From: Prorocentrum cordatum
Lineage: Eukaryota; Sar; Dinophyceae; Prorocentrales; Prorocentraceae
NCBI GenBank assembly: GCA_963575745.1
Contig: CAUYUJ010000714.1
Span: 514,258 to 578,257, forward strand
Length of the DNA stretch: 64,000 nt
Reading direction: 5' to 3'
The notes beneath the pieces are model-generated. The model was not told where the DNA came from, ran no database searches, and saw only the letters and a list, made by a program, of their open reading frames with translations. Both the position numbers and the translations under genes were made by a program. This document shows, piece after piece, positions 36,719 through 46,677 of the stretch (positions are counted from its first letter, which is position 1; the number at the start of each line of letters is the position of its first letter).

Positions 36719-38984
36719 GGTAGTGCCCCCTCGAGCCGATGTCTCCGGACAGAGGCCCAGCGTGATGTGTGCCGATCTCCTCCAGGCCTGGGGGTGTGCT
36801 GCACTGTCCGACAACGTGGTGCTTCCTTGCGCCTGGCATGAACCTGCGAGAGGGAGCGTCGCCAGGGTTGAGCTCTGATGGGATCCACCTGAACCTGAGC
36901 TGCATCCCAGAGGCGACTGAGATAGCGCAGATCTCCCGACAGATGACGTTGAGTGCAAAGTGTGCAGCTCTGCCCTTTTCACACGCGCAAGCCACTCCGA
37001 GGTTGTCACCCAGGATGAGGTGCCGATGTCCATGCAGCTGCGAGTTGCGCGCAAGGCGCCGCACAGCCCAGCGCGCCCCCTCAGCCTCCAGGACGTGGAT
37101 GGCCGCGGCCCGCCGCCAGCGACGGGCGGCCGCGACCGCCCAAGGTTCTGCCAAGAGCCGCGCTGCCGGCACCTCCTCAAAGTGGGTCAGGGTGCCCTCC
37201 GCGGTGACATCGGCCGCCGTGGCGTGCAGGAGCTGCTGTTCGACCAGCGTGTCCCTGGGGGCATAATCGGCCGTCAGGACTCCTCTGAAGCGACTGCGCT
37301 CCGAAAGGCTGCCAACTCGCCGAACATCACTGATGGGCCACGGCTGCTCCACCACGCCAAACCCCCATGGAGAGGCGTCCGTGGCGGTGACCCGTTCGCA
37401 CCAGGGGCGGCTCAGCGAAACGGTCACGCAGGGAAGCAGCGCTCTGAACCACGTGAACTCTCGCCTCGCCGACGACCAGAGAGGCTGCCGCTTGTCGCGC
37501 GACCGCCTGCAAAACTCGTAGATCGCATGGAAGAGCGAGAGCATGTGCCGCTGCAGCATGACAGCTGCGGTGATGTGGCCCATCAGCCTCTCGAGCTCGC
37601 GCCCCGTGACAAGACGTCCAGGTGCCAGTGCAAAATCGAAGCTGAACTTCAGCCGCCAAAACTTGCTGTCCGACAGGCGCCAGGTGGCCGAGGGCTTGTG
37701 CAGCACGAAGCCGAGCAGGGTGTGCATGTCCCCATCATCGCGGTCAAAGGAAGCCTGAATCCCCCGCGCCCCCACAGCGGCCAGCATGCGCTCCACCTCC
37801 AGCGCGGGGTCGCCGCTGCCTGACGTGAAAACTGCGACGTTGTCGATGTACAGCATCTTGGCGGTGGCACACTGAGTCCCCAGCGCCGGCGTGGGCACCT
37901 TGTCAGCGATCCAGGGCGCATCCGGGCTGATGGTGCTCAGGACATGGGCATGGGCCTCTTGAATGAGGTGCACGGCCCACGACCAGCCCATGGGGACCAC
38001 TCTGGCAACGAAGTGGATCATCTCCGAGGGGTCTGAAACCCCCAGCCGCTGGCGGGCTGCCGTATCCACGAAGCGCGCTTGGACCGCTGGCAGACCGAAG
38101 AAGGCACGTGCCCACGGCGGCAGCTCGCACTGGTAGAAGCAGCACTCGACGTCACCAGAGGCCACAGCAATCCCTCCAGCAGCGTCGACCTCCAAGTTCG
38201 CCAGGGCCTCCCCGCTCGCGAGCAGCGTGTAGGGCGGGTCCTGGAAATGGGCAGTAGACCTTCGGGCGTCGAAGATCAGCCGCAGCGACGGGTCCTTCTT
38301 TGGGACGAAAAAGATGCCAGCGCGCTCGATGATGCTGCCCTCGGCCGCAGGCTCAATGATGCCCGCGGAGAGCAGCTCGGAGAGGCACTCGCCATACTGG
38401 TAGCCATGCCGCTGCAACACTGGGTCCATGGCGCAGACCCTGGGAGTCTCACCCAAAGCAAAATTGCGAGCCTCAGGCTCTCGTAACATCTGCGACGAGT
38501 CACACAAGAGAGACTGCAGGTGCGGCGGCAGAACGTCAGCAAGCCGCGCCCGCCCCTCCGCAGCCCGCGGGAGCGCCATGGCCCCCTTCCTGTAGGTCGT
38601 CGAAGCACCTTCGGCCATGACGTCTGCATAGCCGTTCCGCGAAGCCTGGAGCGTCTGCCACGCCCCCAGGGGAGTCAGGTCGGATGGCGGCGGCTCCACC
38701 CTGTCGTAGAGCTGTGCGAGGCGCCGCGCGGCGGCGACCTGGCAGGCCGCAGGGGCCCCCGCGGGGGCGTCCACCCCGCGGCCGCCGAGGTCGTTCAGCG
38801 CGGCGATGCCCTCGCGCAGCCAGACCTCCTGATGCCGGCGCTGCCGCCCGCGCCGACCGCCGCCGTGCGGCAGAGGGCGGGCCGCCGCTCCGTGCAGCAG
38901 CTCGTCGAGCGTCACGCCGAGCGGGAGGGGCAGGACGTCGCGCGCGATGCCAGTGTCCGAGACTTCTTGCGCCGAGGCCGCCAT
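35439..38984 (-). CDS. YRE-B reverse transcriptase-RNase H
   Basis: Frame from ATG 38984. RT motifs: FFVPKKDPSLRLIFDAR (225-241), motif A GDVECCFYQ (Asp278), VPMGWSW (330-336), motif C YIDN (379-382) instead of YxDD. RNase H: TDASPWGFG, EAEGARWAV, LGDNLGVA (Asp660) and WIPSELNPGDAPSR (about 699-713). Recognisable protein ends near residue 720 (about 36.8 kb). The remaining open codons down to 35439 overlap the recombinase frame and are G/R/A-rich, so the real C terminus is uncertain. No separate protease seen. Confidence 0.85.
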   Translation of the reverse strand: MAASAQEVSDTGIARDVLPLPLGVTLDELLHGAAARPLPHGGGRRGRQRRHQEVWLREGIAALNDLGGRGVDAPAGAPAACQVAAARRLAQLYDRVEPPPSDLTPLGAWQTLQASRNGYADVMAEGASTTYRKGAMALPRAAEGRARLADVLPPHLQSLLCDSSQMLREPEARNFALGETPRVCAMDPVLQRHGYQYGECLSELLSAGIIEPAAEGSIIERAGIFFVPKKDPSLRLIFDARRSTAHFQDPPYTLLASGEALANLEVDAAGGIAVASGDVECCFYQCELPPWARAFFGLPAVQARFVDTAARQRLGVSDPSEMIHFVARVVPMGWSWAVHLIQEAHAHVLSTISPDAPWIADKVPTPALGTQCATAKMLYIDNVAVFTSGSGDPALEVERMLAAVGARGIQASFDRDDGDMHTLLGFVLHKPSATWRLSDSKFWRLKFSFDFALAPGRLVTGRELERLMGHITAAVMLQRHMLSLFHAIYEFCRRSRDKRQPLWSSARREFTWFRALLPCVTVSLSRPWCERVTATDASPWGFGVVEQPWPISDVRRVGSLSERSRFRGVLTADYAPRDTLVEQQLLHATAADVTAEGTLTHFEEVPAARLLAEPWAVAAARRWRRAAAIHVLEAEGARWAVRRLARNSQLHGHRHLILGDNLGVACACEKGRAAHFALNVICREICAISVASGMQLRFRWIPSELNPGDAPSRRFMPGARKHHVVGQCSTPPGLEEIGTHHAGPLSGDIGSRGHYHANDGLLGQPRLRQARPRCSGAQASADHPARLRLARRARAARPFGLPPGLDIPGAAERQARRGLFAAGAAVSAALATGGASGATRHRAFVPAGADHALGLAAAAGAAGLDSRAVGRDAGGILRVGLRPRHGSGGVLSHPLCLGWGRARAGKARSAPPSPGERVAARRDAAPVGPLPPAAAAGARARDGGRAGLAGGARLGAVHLGDLRVRPEPVGDRDLSGHAVSARQVQSGRRAAATPPAPAPRGAYYQLQDGRIRFHSGARPSSTSLDWACCRAAAAASSRGRAAVRELAPAAPGRLPRCLSVPQARRFGLPAAPPEARRRDIRLRCRVPRTAGGAEARNVEDDFASSEVRQGRSAGGGQAGPQQRPEVKLRDLGGSRPAVLRHRLRAALRAGRLGERRAFLDLLRLGWPRRRAKEKGARCCFN

Positions 38985-40533
38985 CACCACCGCAGTGGCG
39001 GCCCTCCCCTGTGAAAGCGCCCGCTGCCCGGGGGGCTGCAGCGGCCGCGCGCAAGCCGAAAAAACAGGCGGCGGGCAAGGCCCGCCCGCGGCCGCGGCCA
39101 CCACGGCCTCGGCCGCCAGGGCCGCCGCCGCCTGCGCCGCCGCCGCCACCACCTTGATCTCCACCTCCTGGAGCGGCGTCGGCGCCGCTGCTGCCCACGC
39201 CGCGGGCCATGCGGCGCTCCTCTCTGCCCTTGCGCCTCTCCTTGAGGATGGCGCTCTCCTCCTGCATCTTCTCTGCCACGTGCTTCTCCAAGGATGGCGC
39301 CACGAGAGCATGGCCCTTGGAGCGGGAGCCGCCGAGGAAGATCCTGCGCTCGTCCAGCCAGCCGTCCGAGTCTGCCGTGGCCCCCGCCGTGCCTGAGACC
39401 TCGACCTGGCGCAGGGCCTCGGAGTGCACCTCCTCCCACAGCTGGAATCGCCTGGCTGCCAGCTCGAACGCCTCGCAGCCGGGGAGGTTGAGCTGGTCGG
39501 CCGTGGAGGCCGTCTCGATCAGCTCGCACAGGAGCAAATGCTCGTCGACCCCGCGGTCGGCCGCCGCCAGCCCCAGGATCTGACGCCACCAGTAGTGCCG
39601 CTGGACGGGCCCGCTACCCTGCTCCAGATGTGCCTGAAGCAGCCAGCCGATGGTAGCGGGCCCCTGCACGCGCCACTCCTGAGTGCTGAGCACCTCGCGC
39701 TGCTCGGCCACCACCTCCGCGAAGGCGCGCCGCCGCTGGCCCGTGCCGCTCCTCCGGTACCTCAGGATGCGCTCGTCCAGGACTTCATCCCGCGCGTCCC
39801 GTGGAGAGAGCGGCGCCTCCTCGGAGAGGGTCCCCACTCGTCCCAGCGCGATGACCCCCTCCGGGAACGAGGCCATGGCGCGATCGTCCAGGGCGTAGAC
39901 GGAGGCGAACGTCACGTCCACTGGCGAACCCCGCCTGAAGCCCAGCCGCGACTCCAGGGCGACCCAGCCGTCGTCCAGCTGCACGGGCGGCAGGGGCCCA
40001 CCGCCGGCGCCCGCGCGAGGCGGGGGGGCGTGGCTCGGCGGTGGCCGCGGCGGCTCCGAAGCGCCAGCCGCCGGGCCGACCTCGGAACCACGCGGCGTGT
40101 CCGTGCCACCGTCCGCCATCACCGGGTGTACGTGCTGCTTCCCACGGAGCCGGCGGACCACCCCGGGCGCCACCGCCACTGAGTCGCGGCCGGCCTCGCG
40201 GCGCTCAGACTCCGCCAGCTGCGCCCCCTCGTTCAGGAGGGCGGCCAGAGCCTGCTCGTCCAGGTCGAAGCGGTACAGCATCTTCTTGCGCAGCTGGGGC
40301 GGGGCTCCCCCTCGTGGGCCAGCTCGGTGGATCTCCACGTGATCCTCGTCGGCGAAGTCTTCCACGTACACGTCGGCATCAGGCGTCGCCACCACCCACC
40401 GTGAGCCGTCCACGTGGCCGCACAGAAGCCTCTCGTGGAACACACGGTCCTCCAGGCTGTACAGACAGTATAGCTTGTCCCCCTGGCGTACCGTCTTCAG
40501 CAGGTCGGGAAGCCCTCGCGGGACCATGGCCAT
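38536..40533 (-). CDS. YRE-B gag-like protein
   Basis: About 665 codons from ATG 40533 (a second ATG lies at 40527). Residues 1-110 form a compact region (DKLYCLYSLEDRVFHERLLCGHVDG...). A Pro-rich linker follows, then the conserved gag core shared with YRE-A: FQLWEEVHSEALRQ, FLGGSRSKGHALVAP, AEKMQEESAILKERRKGREER. Beyond that the frame is Gly/Arg/Ala-rich and from 38984 down it overlaps the RT frame, so the tail may be fortuitous. The start overlaps the small membrane ORF by 155 bp in another frame. Confidence 0.72.
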   Translation of the reverse strand: MAMVPRGLPDLLKTVRQGDKLYCLYSLEDRVFHERLLCGHVDGSRWVVATPDADVYVEDFADEDHVEIHRAGPRGGAPPQLRKKMLYRFDLDEQALAALLNEGAQLAESERREAGRDSVAVAPGVVRRLRGKQHVHPVMADGGTDTPRGSEVGPAAGASEPPRPPPSHAPPPRAGAGGGPLPPVQLDDGWVALESRLGFRRGSPVDVTFASVYALDDRAMASFPEGVIALGRVGTLSEEAPLSPRDARDEVLDERILRYRRSGTGQRRRAFAEVVAEQREVLSTQEWRVQGPATIGWLLQAHLEQGSGPVQRHYWWRQILGLAAADRGVDEHLLLCELIETASTADQLNLPGCEAFELAARRFQLWEEVHSEALRQVEVSGTAGATADSDGWLDERRIFLGGSRSKGHALVAPSLEKHVAEKMQEESAILKERRKGREERRMARGVGSSGADAAPGGGDQGGGGGGAGGGGPGGRGRGGRGRGRALPAACFFGLRAAAAAPRAAGAFTGEGRHCGGDGGLGARSLGHWHRARRPAPPARRDARRAAARSGGPPSAARRRSARAAAPASGGLAARGHRRAERPRRPRGGRPRGGPCGLPGRRRAAPRTALRQGGAAAIRPDSPGGVADAPGFAERLCRRHGRRCFDDLQEGGHGAPAGCGGAGAAC

Positions 40534-40828
40534 GGAGCCTGCCAGCGAGGAAGCCAATGATGAACGCGGCGCACACAGCTAGGCACAAGACTGAGGCGAC
40601 CTCCCAGAAGCTCGAGGGACACTCCAACGGGGCGCTCCGAAGCTGCTCAGGGCCACACCTGTCTAGCTGGCGCTGCAGGACCTGCAGCAGCTCTCTGTCG
40701 TGCTCTCCTGTGAAGGTGCACGTACAGTGGCAATCCCTGCGGAGAGATGTCCAGAGGTTGGCGGCGTACAGGCCAGTCGCAGCCCAATCGCGGACTACTG
40801 GGGCGAGTCCGTACGCGAGCCCTGCCAT
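40379..40828 (-). CDS. YRE-B small cysteine-rich membrane ORF
   Basis: 149 codons from ATG 40828, 17 bp inside repeat A1, the same spacing as in YRE-A. Residues 1-30 are amphipathic with aromatic residues (WAATGLYAANLW). Then comes a CHCTC cluster (Cys 33, 35, 37), a short helical stretch with Cys58 and Cys70, and one membrane segment (WEVASVLCLAVCAAFIIGFL, about 75-95) followed by GRLHGHG. The last 50 residues overlap gag. Little sequence identity to the YRE-A protein but the same layout. Function unknown. Confidence 0.65.
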   Translation of the reverse strand: MAGLAYGLAPVVRDWAATGLYAANLWTSLRRDCHCTCTFTGEHDRELLQVLQRQLDRCGPEQLRSAPLECPSSFWEVASVLCLAVCAAFIIGFLAGRLHGHGPARASRPAEDGTPGGQAILSVQPGGPCVPREASVRPRGRLTVGGGDA

Positions 40829-40845
40829 AACAAGCGAAGCTCTGA

Positions 40846-40911
40846 GCAGAAGCGATGGCTACAGAGCGAGTGAAGCGGACGTATGCAATGAACAATACCG
40901 TGCACTGCTAT
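40846..40911 (-). repeat. YRE-B repeat A1 (5' terminus)
   Basis: 66 bp, perfect match to A2. The outer flank reads TGGGGGTCG on the plus strand and is not a CAT tract. Confidence 0.93.
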
Positions 40912-41300
40912 TGGGGGTCGCGCATCATGGCCCAAGGCATGTGCACGGACGAGGGGGAGGCCAGGCGGCGCACAGAAAAATCCGCCAGCCCCCAGCTGCG
41001 GGGGGGGAACAGGGCGCGTAGGTCGCCTGGCTGCCACCCTCGTCCACATCCTCCAATCAGCACCCCCCCCGTGCCAACCTGTCCGACGCCCCTTGCCCGC
41101 CCCCCACGCGCCCCAAACCCACCCCCTCTCGCTTCCCAACCTCCCCACGCCCCCCGAAGGACAGCGGTTTCCCACCCCCACACGCGATCCACGCTTATTG
41201 AGAGACCTGGAGTCCCCCTTTCCCCCCCCTGGGGGCCAAAATGCTGTTTGAGGGAAGAGGGGGGTGGGGGGGGGGGAGTGGGGGGCACGAGCTCGCCAAC
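40912..41300. other. No gene seen
   Basis: Pro-rich frames from C-rich sequence, and a G run at 41260-41285. Unique in the window. Confidence 0.4.
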
Positions 41301-42756
41301 GCACCCCGTGGGGGCCTTCGGAGCCTCCAGCAAGCCCCAAAAGGGCCCAGGCGGAGCGCCAAAACAGTCGAACGGAGCGTCGAGACGTCCCAGAGTGGTC
41401 CGAAGACGACCCAATACCACTTCAAGACGGCCCACAAGGTCCCCAAGACGGCCCAGAAGTGTTCCAACAGGACCGCCGAGAAGGCCCAAGAGATAAAAAT
41501 CGTCCCATTTCCTTTCGAAGCGTACATTTTAGCATACTCGCCGTTTCCGTCTTGACAGCTTCTAAGACTGCCCAGGGGACCCCCAAGATTGTTATAAGAC
41601 GGCCGATGAGGCTGCCAAGAAGGCCCCAAGACAACCCAAGAGGGCCCTGAGACGGCCCCAAGGCCCCCAAAACGGCCTAAGAGAGCCCCACGAGGGCCCC
41701 AAGGGAGCTCTTAGAGAGCCCAAGAGGGTAAATACGAACTGATATTTCAAGCCTTTGCCTACAAGGTGACTCCAAGAGCCCCCCAGAGGCCCCCGAGGCG
41801 CTCCCAAGAGGCCCCAAGAGTCCTCCAACAAAGGCTTCCCAAATACACAACAAGAGCCATCCAAGAGGCCCCTGAGAGGCATCTCAAGAGACCCTCATAT
41901 GAATCCAAGAGGCTCCTGACCCACAGTCCAAGCAGGGTGGCGGGTTGGGCCGAAGGCTACTAGATCCGCCGCCCCCTGCTTGCAGGGGTGCACGGCGTGC
42001 TGGACGAGCTGTCAGGTTTTGGTTTTGGTTCTTTTTCTAAAAGAACTCCCCAGTGGGCTTCGGCCCGTCCCGCCGGCCACCCTTCCAGGACCTCAATTCC
42101 CCAATTTCCTGCCCAAAAACGGCCGTTTCGCTCGGGACATCCTCAAAAAATCGCGAAGATGGCCCAAGATGGCCTCCAAGTCCGCCCGAGATGGTCCAAG
42201 ACGGCCTCCAAAACGGCCCAAGAGAGTCCAAGACGGCCCAAGACGGCCCAAGAGGCCCCCCAGAGGCCTCCCAGACGGCCCAAGAGGCCTCCAAGAGGTC
42301 CTCCAGGAGAGTCCGAAGAGGCCAAAATCATTGATTTTCCCTTGGTTTTTGAAGGATTTTGGCATTTGCGCCTTTTCGGCTCTCCGACGGCTCAAGACGG
42401 CCCAAGAAGCCCCCAAGATCGCCCAAGAGGCCCCCAAGAGAGCCCCATGATGGCCCAAGTGGCCTCCAAGATGGCCCCTAGAGGGCCCCAAGAGGGCCCA
42501 AGAGGCCTCCAACACGCCCAAGATGGCCTCCCAGACGCCCAAGATGGCCTCCAAGACGGCCCTGGAGCATTCCAAGCGGGCCCCAAGTCGGCCCATAGAG
42601 GCCCCCCAAACGGCTTCCGACGGCTTCAGACGTGCCAGGAACCCACCAAGATGGCCGAAGTTGGCTCGAAGCTGGCCCGAGACGGCCCAAAAAGCCCCAA
42701 AGATCGCCCAAAGCTTGCCCAAGAGGCCTCCAAGACGGCCAAGATGACCTTCAAGA

Positions 42757-42990
42757 TGCCCACGTGTTCCCCGAAGGCTTTCCAAACCGATTCGGGGAAC
42801 ACGTGGTCCGATAGCTTGGCAGGTCTGGCCTCAACGTTCGGCCACATAGGCGCTTCCAAAAAGGCAGGGGGCGGCGGTGATTCGCCGTAGGCGTCTTCGA
42901 TCCGCCGCCCCCTTTTGCTTTAGCAAAGGGGTGCCTGGCGTGCTGGACCCTCTCGGCTTTGGTTTTGGTTCTTTTTCCAAAAGAACTCCC
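42757..42990. repeat. Satellite cassette 1 with two hairpins
   Basis: Hairpin CCACGTGTTCCCCGAA ... TTCGGGGAACACGTGG, then a second hairpin GGGGGCGGCGG ... CCGCCGCCCCC, then TTTGCTTTAGCAAA and GGTTTTGGTT. Recurs at about 44650, 45434 and, diverged, 49174. A copy of the last part only is at 41960-42050. Confidence 0.82.
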
Positions 42991-44649
42991 CCTGGGACTC
43001 CGGCGCGTCCCGCCGGGGTCCCGGGATTTGTTCCAAGGACCTCAATTCCCTACTTTTCTGCCCAAGACGGCTCCAAGATGGCCTCCAAGATGGCCTCCAA
43101 GATGGTCCAAGATGGCCTCCAAGTCCGCCCAAGATGGTCCAAGACGGCCTCCAAGACGGCCCAAGAGAGTCCAAGACGGCCCAAGACGGGCCAATAGGCC
43201 CCCCAGAGGCTTCCCAGACGGCCCAAGAGGCCTCCAAGATGTACTCCAGGAGGGCCCGAGGAGGCCAGAATCATTGATTTTCCTTAGGTTTTTGAAGGAT
43301 TTTGGAATTTGCTTCTTCTCGGCATTCCGACGGCTCAAGACGGCCCAAGAGGCCCCCAAGATCGCCCAAGAGGCCTCCAAGAGGGCCCCATAACGGCCCA
43401 AGTGGCCTCCAAGATGGCCCCAAGAGGGCCCCAAGACGGCCCAAGAGGCCTCCAACACGCCCAGGACGGCCTCCAAGACGCCCAAGATGGCCTTCAAGAC
43501 GGCCCCGAACCGCCCCAAGACGGTCCCCCGTTGGCCCAGAAAGGCCCCCAAGACAGCTCCCGACGGCGTCAGACGCGCCAGGAACCTACCAAGATGGCCG
43601 AAATTGGCTAGAAGCTGGCCCAAAAAGGCCCAAGAGGCCCCCAAGAGGGCCTCCAGGAAGGCCAGAAGAGGCCCAAAACTTTGATTTTATCTTGGTTTTT
43701 GACGGATTTGAGATTTCCTTCTTTTCGGCCTTCCGACGGCCCGAGACGGCCCAAGAGCCCGCAAAGATCGCTTAAAGATTGTCTAACAGGCCTCCAAGAC
43801 GGCCCTAGAACGGCCCAAGAGGGCCCCAAGACGGCCCCAGGGCCCCCAAGATGGCACAGGAGGCCTTTGAGACGCTCAAGATTGCCTCCAAGACGGCCCT
43901 GGAGCATTCCAAGAGGGCCACAAGTCAGCTCAGAGAGCCCCCCCAAACAGCTTCCGACGGCGTCAGACGGACCAGGAGCCCACCAAGACGGCCGAACATG
44001 GCCTAAGATGGCACAAGAGGCCTCCAAGAGGGCCCCCAGGAAGGCCCGAAAAGGCCAAAATCATTGATTTCCCATGGGTTTTTGAAGGAATGTGACATTT
44101 GCGTTTTGTTCTGCCTTCCGACGGCCCGAGACGGCCCCAGTGCCCCCAAAGATCGCCCAAGAGGCCCAAGACGGCCCCAAGAGGCTCCCAAGACGGCCCA
44201 AGAGGCCTCCAAGACGCTCAAGATGGCCTCCAAGATGGCCCTGGAGCATTCCAAGAGGGCCACAAGTCAGCTCAGAGAGCCCCCCCAAACAGCTTCCGAC
44301 GGCGTCAGACGGACCAGGAGCCCACCAAGACGGCCGAACATGGCCTAAGATGGCACAAGAGGCCTCCAAGAGGGCCCCCAGGAAGGCCCGAAAAAGCCAA
44401 AATCATTGATTTCCCATGGGTTTTTGAAGGAATGTGGCATTTGCGTTTTTTCTGCCTTCCGACGGCCCGAGACGGCCCCAGTGCCCCCCAAGATCGCCCA
44501 AGAGGCCCAAGACGGCCCCAAGAGGCTCCCGAGACGGCCAAAGAGGTCTCCAAGACGCTCAAGATGGCCTCCAAGACGGCCCAAGAGCCCTCCAAGAAGG
44601 CCCGAAAGAGTCAAAATGGCCTCCAGGCGGCCAAGGTGACCTTCAAGAT

Positions 44650-44890
44650 GCCCACGTGCTCCCCGAAGACTTTCCAAACCGATTCGGGGAACACATGGTC
44701 CGATAGCTTGGCAGGTCTGGCCTCAACGTTCGGCCGCATAGGCGCTTCCAAAAAGGCAGGGGGCGGCGGTGATTCGCCGTAGGCGTCTTCGATCCGCCGC
44801 CCCCTTTTGCTTTAGCAAAGGGGTGCGTGGCGTGCTGGACCCTCTCGGTTTTGGTTTTGGTTTTTTTTCCAAAAGAAGTCCCCCTGGGGC
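44650..44890. repeat. Satellite cassette 2
   Basis: Same order of hairpins as cassette 1, almost identical sequence. Confidence 0.82.
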
Positions 44891-45433
44891 TTTGGCCCGT
44901 CCCGCCGGCCACCCTGAAGACGCCCAATTCCCAATTTTTTCGCTCAAAATGGCCCAAGATGGCCTCCAAGATGGCCACGTTGGCCCAAGATGGCCTCCAA
45001 GATGGTCCAAGACGGCCTTCCGGACGGCCCAGAGACTCCAAGACGGCCCAAGATAGCCCAAGAGGGCCCCCAGAGGCTTCCCAGACGGCCCAAGAGGCCT
45101 CCAAGAGGTCCTCCAGGAGGGCCGATGAGGCCAAAAACATTGATTTCCCATGCGTGTTTGAAGGATTCTGGCATTCGCTTATTTTCGGCTCTCCGACGAC
45201 GCAAGACGGCCCAAGGGACCCCCAAGATCGCCCCCACAGCGCCCAAAAGGCCTCCAAGATGGCCTCAGGACTGCCCAGCCCAAGACGGCCCCAAGAGGCT
45301 CCCAAGACAGCCCAAGAGGCCTCCAAGACGCTCAAGATGGCCTCCAAGACGGCCCAAGAGCCCTCAAAGACGTCCTCCAAGAAGGCCCGAAAGGGTCAAA
45401 ATGGCCTCCAGGCGGCCAAGGTGACCTTCAAGA

Positions 45434-45675
45434 TACCCACGTGTTCCCCGAAGACCTTCCAAACCGATTCGGGGAACACATGGTCCGATAGCTTGGCAGG
45501 TCTGGCCTCAACGTTCGGCCACATAGGCGCTTCCAAAAAGGCAGGGGGCGGCGGTGATTCGCCGTAGGCGTCTTCGATCCGCCGCCCGCTGTTGCTTGCA
45601 AGAGGGGTGCCTAGCATGCCAAACCCTCACGTTTTTGGTATTGCTTCTTTTCCAAAAGAACTCTCCCTGGGGCTC
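45434..45675. repeat. Satellite cassette 3
   Basis: Same as cassettes 1-2. The 3' part is diverged (TTGCTTGCAAGAGGGG). Confidence 0.8.
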
Positions 45676-46497
45676 CGGCGCGTCCCGCCGGCCACCCGGA
45701 AAGGAGCTCAATCCGGAAAAAACATCCTCCAAGATGGCTCAAGATGGCCTCCAAGATGGCCGCGTTGGCCCAAGATGGCCTCCAAGATGGTCCAAGATGG
45801 CCTCCAAGTCCGCCCAAGATGGTCCAAGACGGCCTCCAAGACGGCCCAAGAGAGTCCAAGATATCTCCAAGTTCGCCCAAGAAGCCTCCAAGACGGCCCA
45901 AGACGACCCAAGAGGCCTCCAAGAGGTCCTCCAGGAGGGCCCGAAGAGGCCAAAATGATTGATTATCCGTTGGGTTTTGAAGGATTTTGGCATTTGCTTC
46001 TTCTCGGCCTTCCGACAGCTCAAGATGGCCGAAGAGGCCCCCAAGATCGCTCTAAGATCGCCCACGAGGACTCCAAGATGGCCCCATGACGGCCCAAGAG
46101 GCCCCCAAGACGGCCCCAAGAGGGACCCAAAACGGACCAAGAGGCCTCCAAGACGCCCAATATGGCCTCCAAGACGGCCCTGGAGCACCCCAAGTTGGCC
46201 CCAAGACGGCCCAGAGAGGCCCCCAAGACAGCTTCCGACGGGCCAGGAGCCCGCCAAGACGGCCCAAGATGGCTATAATATGGCCCAAGACGGAAGACGG
46301 CCAAAGAGGCCCCAAAGAGGCCTCCAAAACGACCCAAGAGGCCTCCAAAAGGGCCTCCAAGAAGTCCCAGAGATGCCCAAATCATTGATTCCCCACATGC
46401 TTCGTGGGGTTCTGGTTTTCTTCCCTGCCGCGCCGCACCCGCGACACTCACACCTCACACCTCCCTCTCCGTCTCTCTCTCTCTCTCGCACACCTCA

Positions 46498-46676
46498 CTC
46501 TTCCCCTCCTCCTCACAGCACTGCTCAGCACAGCTCAGCTCAGCTCAGCACGGCACAGCTGAGCACAGCTCAGCTCAGCTCAGCTCCGCTCACCTCAGCA
46601 CGGCACAGCACGGCACAACACAGCACAACTCACCGCACAGCAGCACAGCACAGCACAGCACAGCATAGCACACAGG
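46498..46676. repeat. CAGCT/CAGCA pentamer-type microsatellite
   Basis: Runs of CAGCTCAGCT and CAGCACAGCA, just before the 79-bp minisatellite. Confidence 0.88.
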
Positions 46677-46677
46677 G

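Larger units (their letters stand above)
34477..40911 (-). mobile_element. YRE-B: tyrosine-recombinase retrotransposon with methyltransferase-like fusion
   Basis: Minus-strand element of 6435 bp. Order: A1 (40846-40911), small membrane ORF, gag-like ORF, RT-RNase H, recombinase fused to a C5-methyltransferase-like domain, B1 (34657-34733), A2 (34593-34658), spacer of 39 bp, B2 (34477-34553). All frames are open. The same architecture as YRE-A, but protein similarity is only moderate, so these are separate families rather than a duplication. The 3' flank is a CAT tract; the 5' flank beyond 40911 is not. Confidence 0.9.
41300..46400. repeat. CCAAGA-GGCC complex satellite, main array with higher-order units
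   Basis: About 5 kb of CCAAGACGGCCC / CCAAGAGGCCTC words (11-12 nt, same orientation). AT-richer inserts starting AAATCATTGATT (or diverged) occur at about 42324, 43268, 43673, 44057, 44397, 45134, 45953 and 46378. Tail-head cassettes occur at about 42757-42990, 44650-44890 and 45434-45675. Frames of 100-300 codons are artefacts. Confidence 0.88.

Noticed and set aside
40912-40945. CAT-containing sequence at the 5' flank of YRE-B as a microsatellite target
   Set aside because: Only one CATCATGG word is present; not a tract, so the target rule is not claimed for this end.
41988-45567. Frames of 150-300 codons in the 42-46 kb region with recurring ...GPRRPKRPPR... patterns
   Set aside because: The 11-12-nt satellite keeps frames open on both strands; no non-repeat protein sequence.
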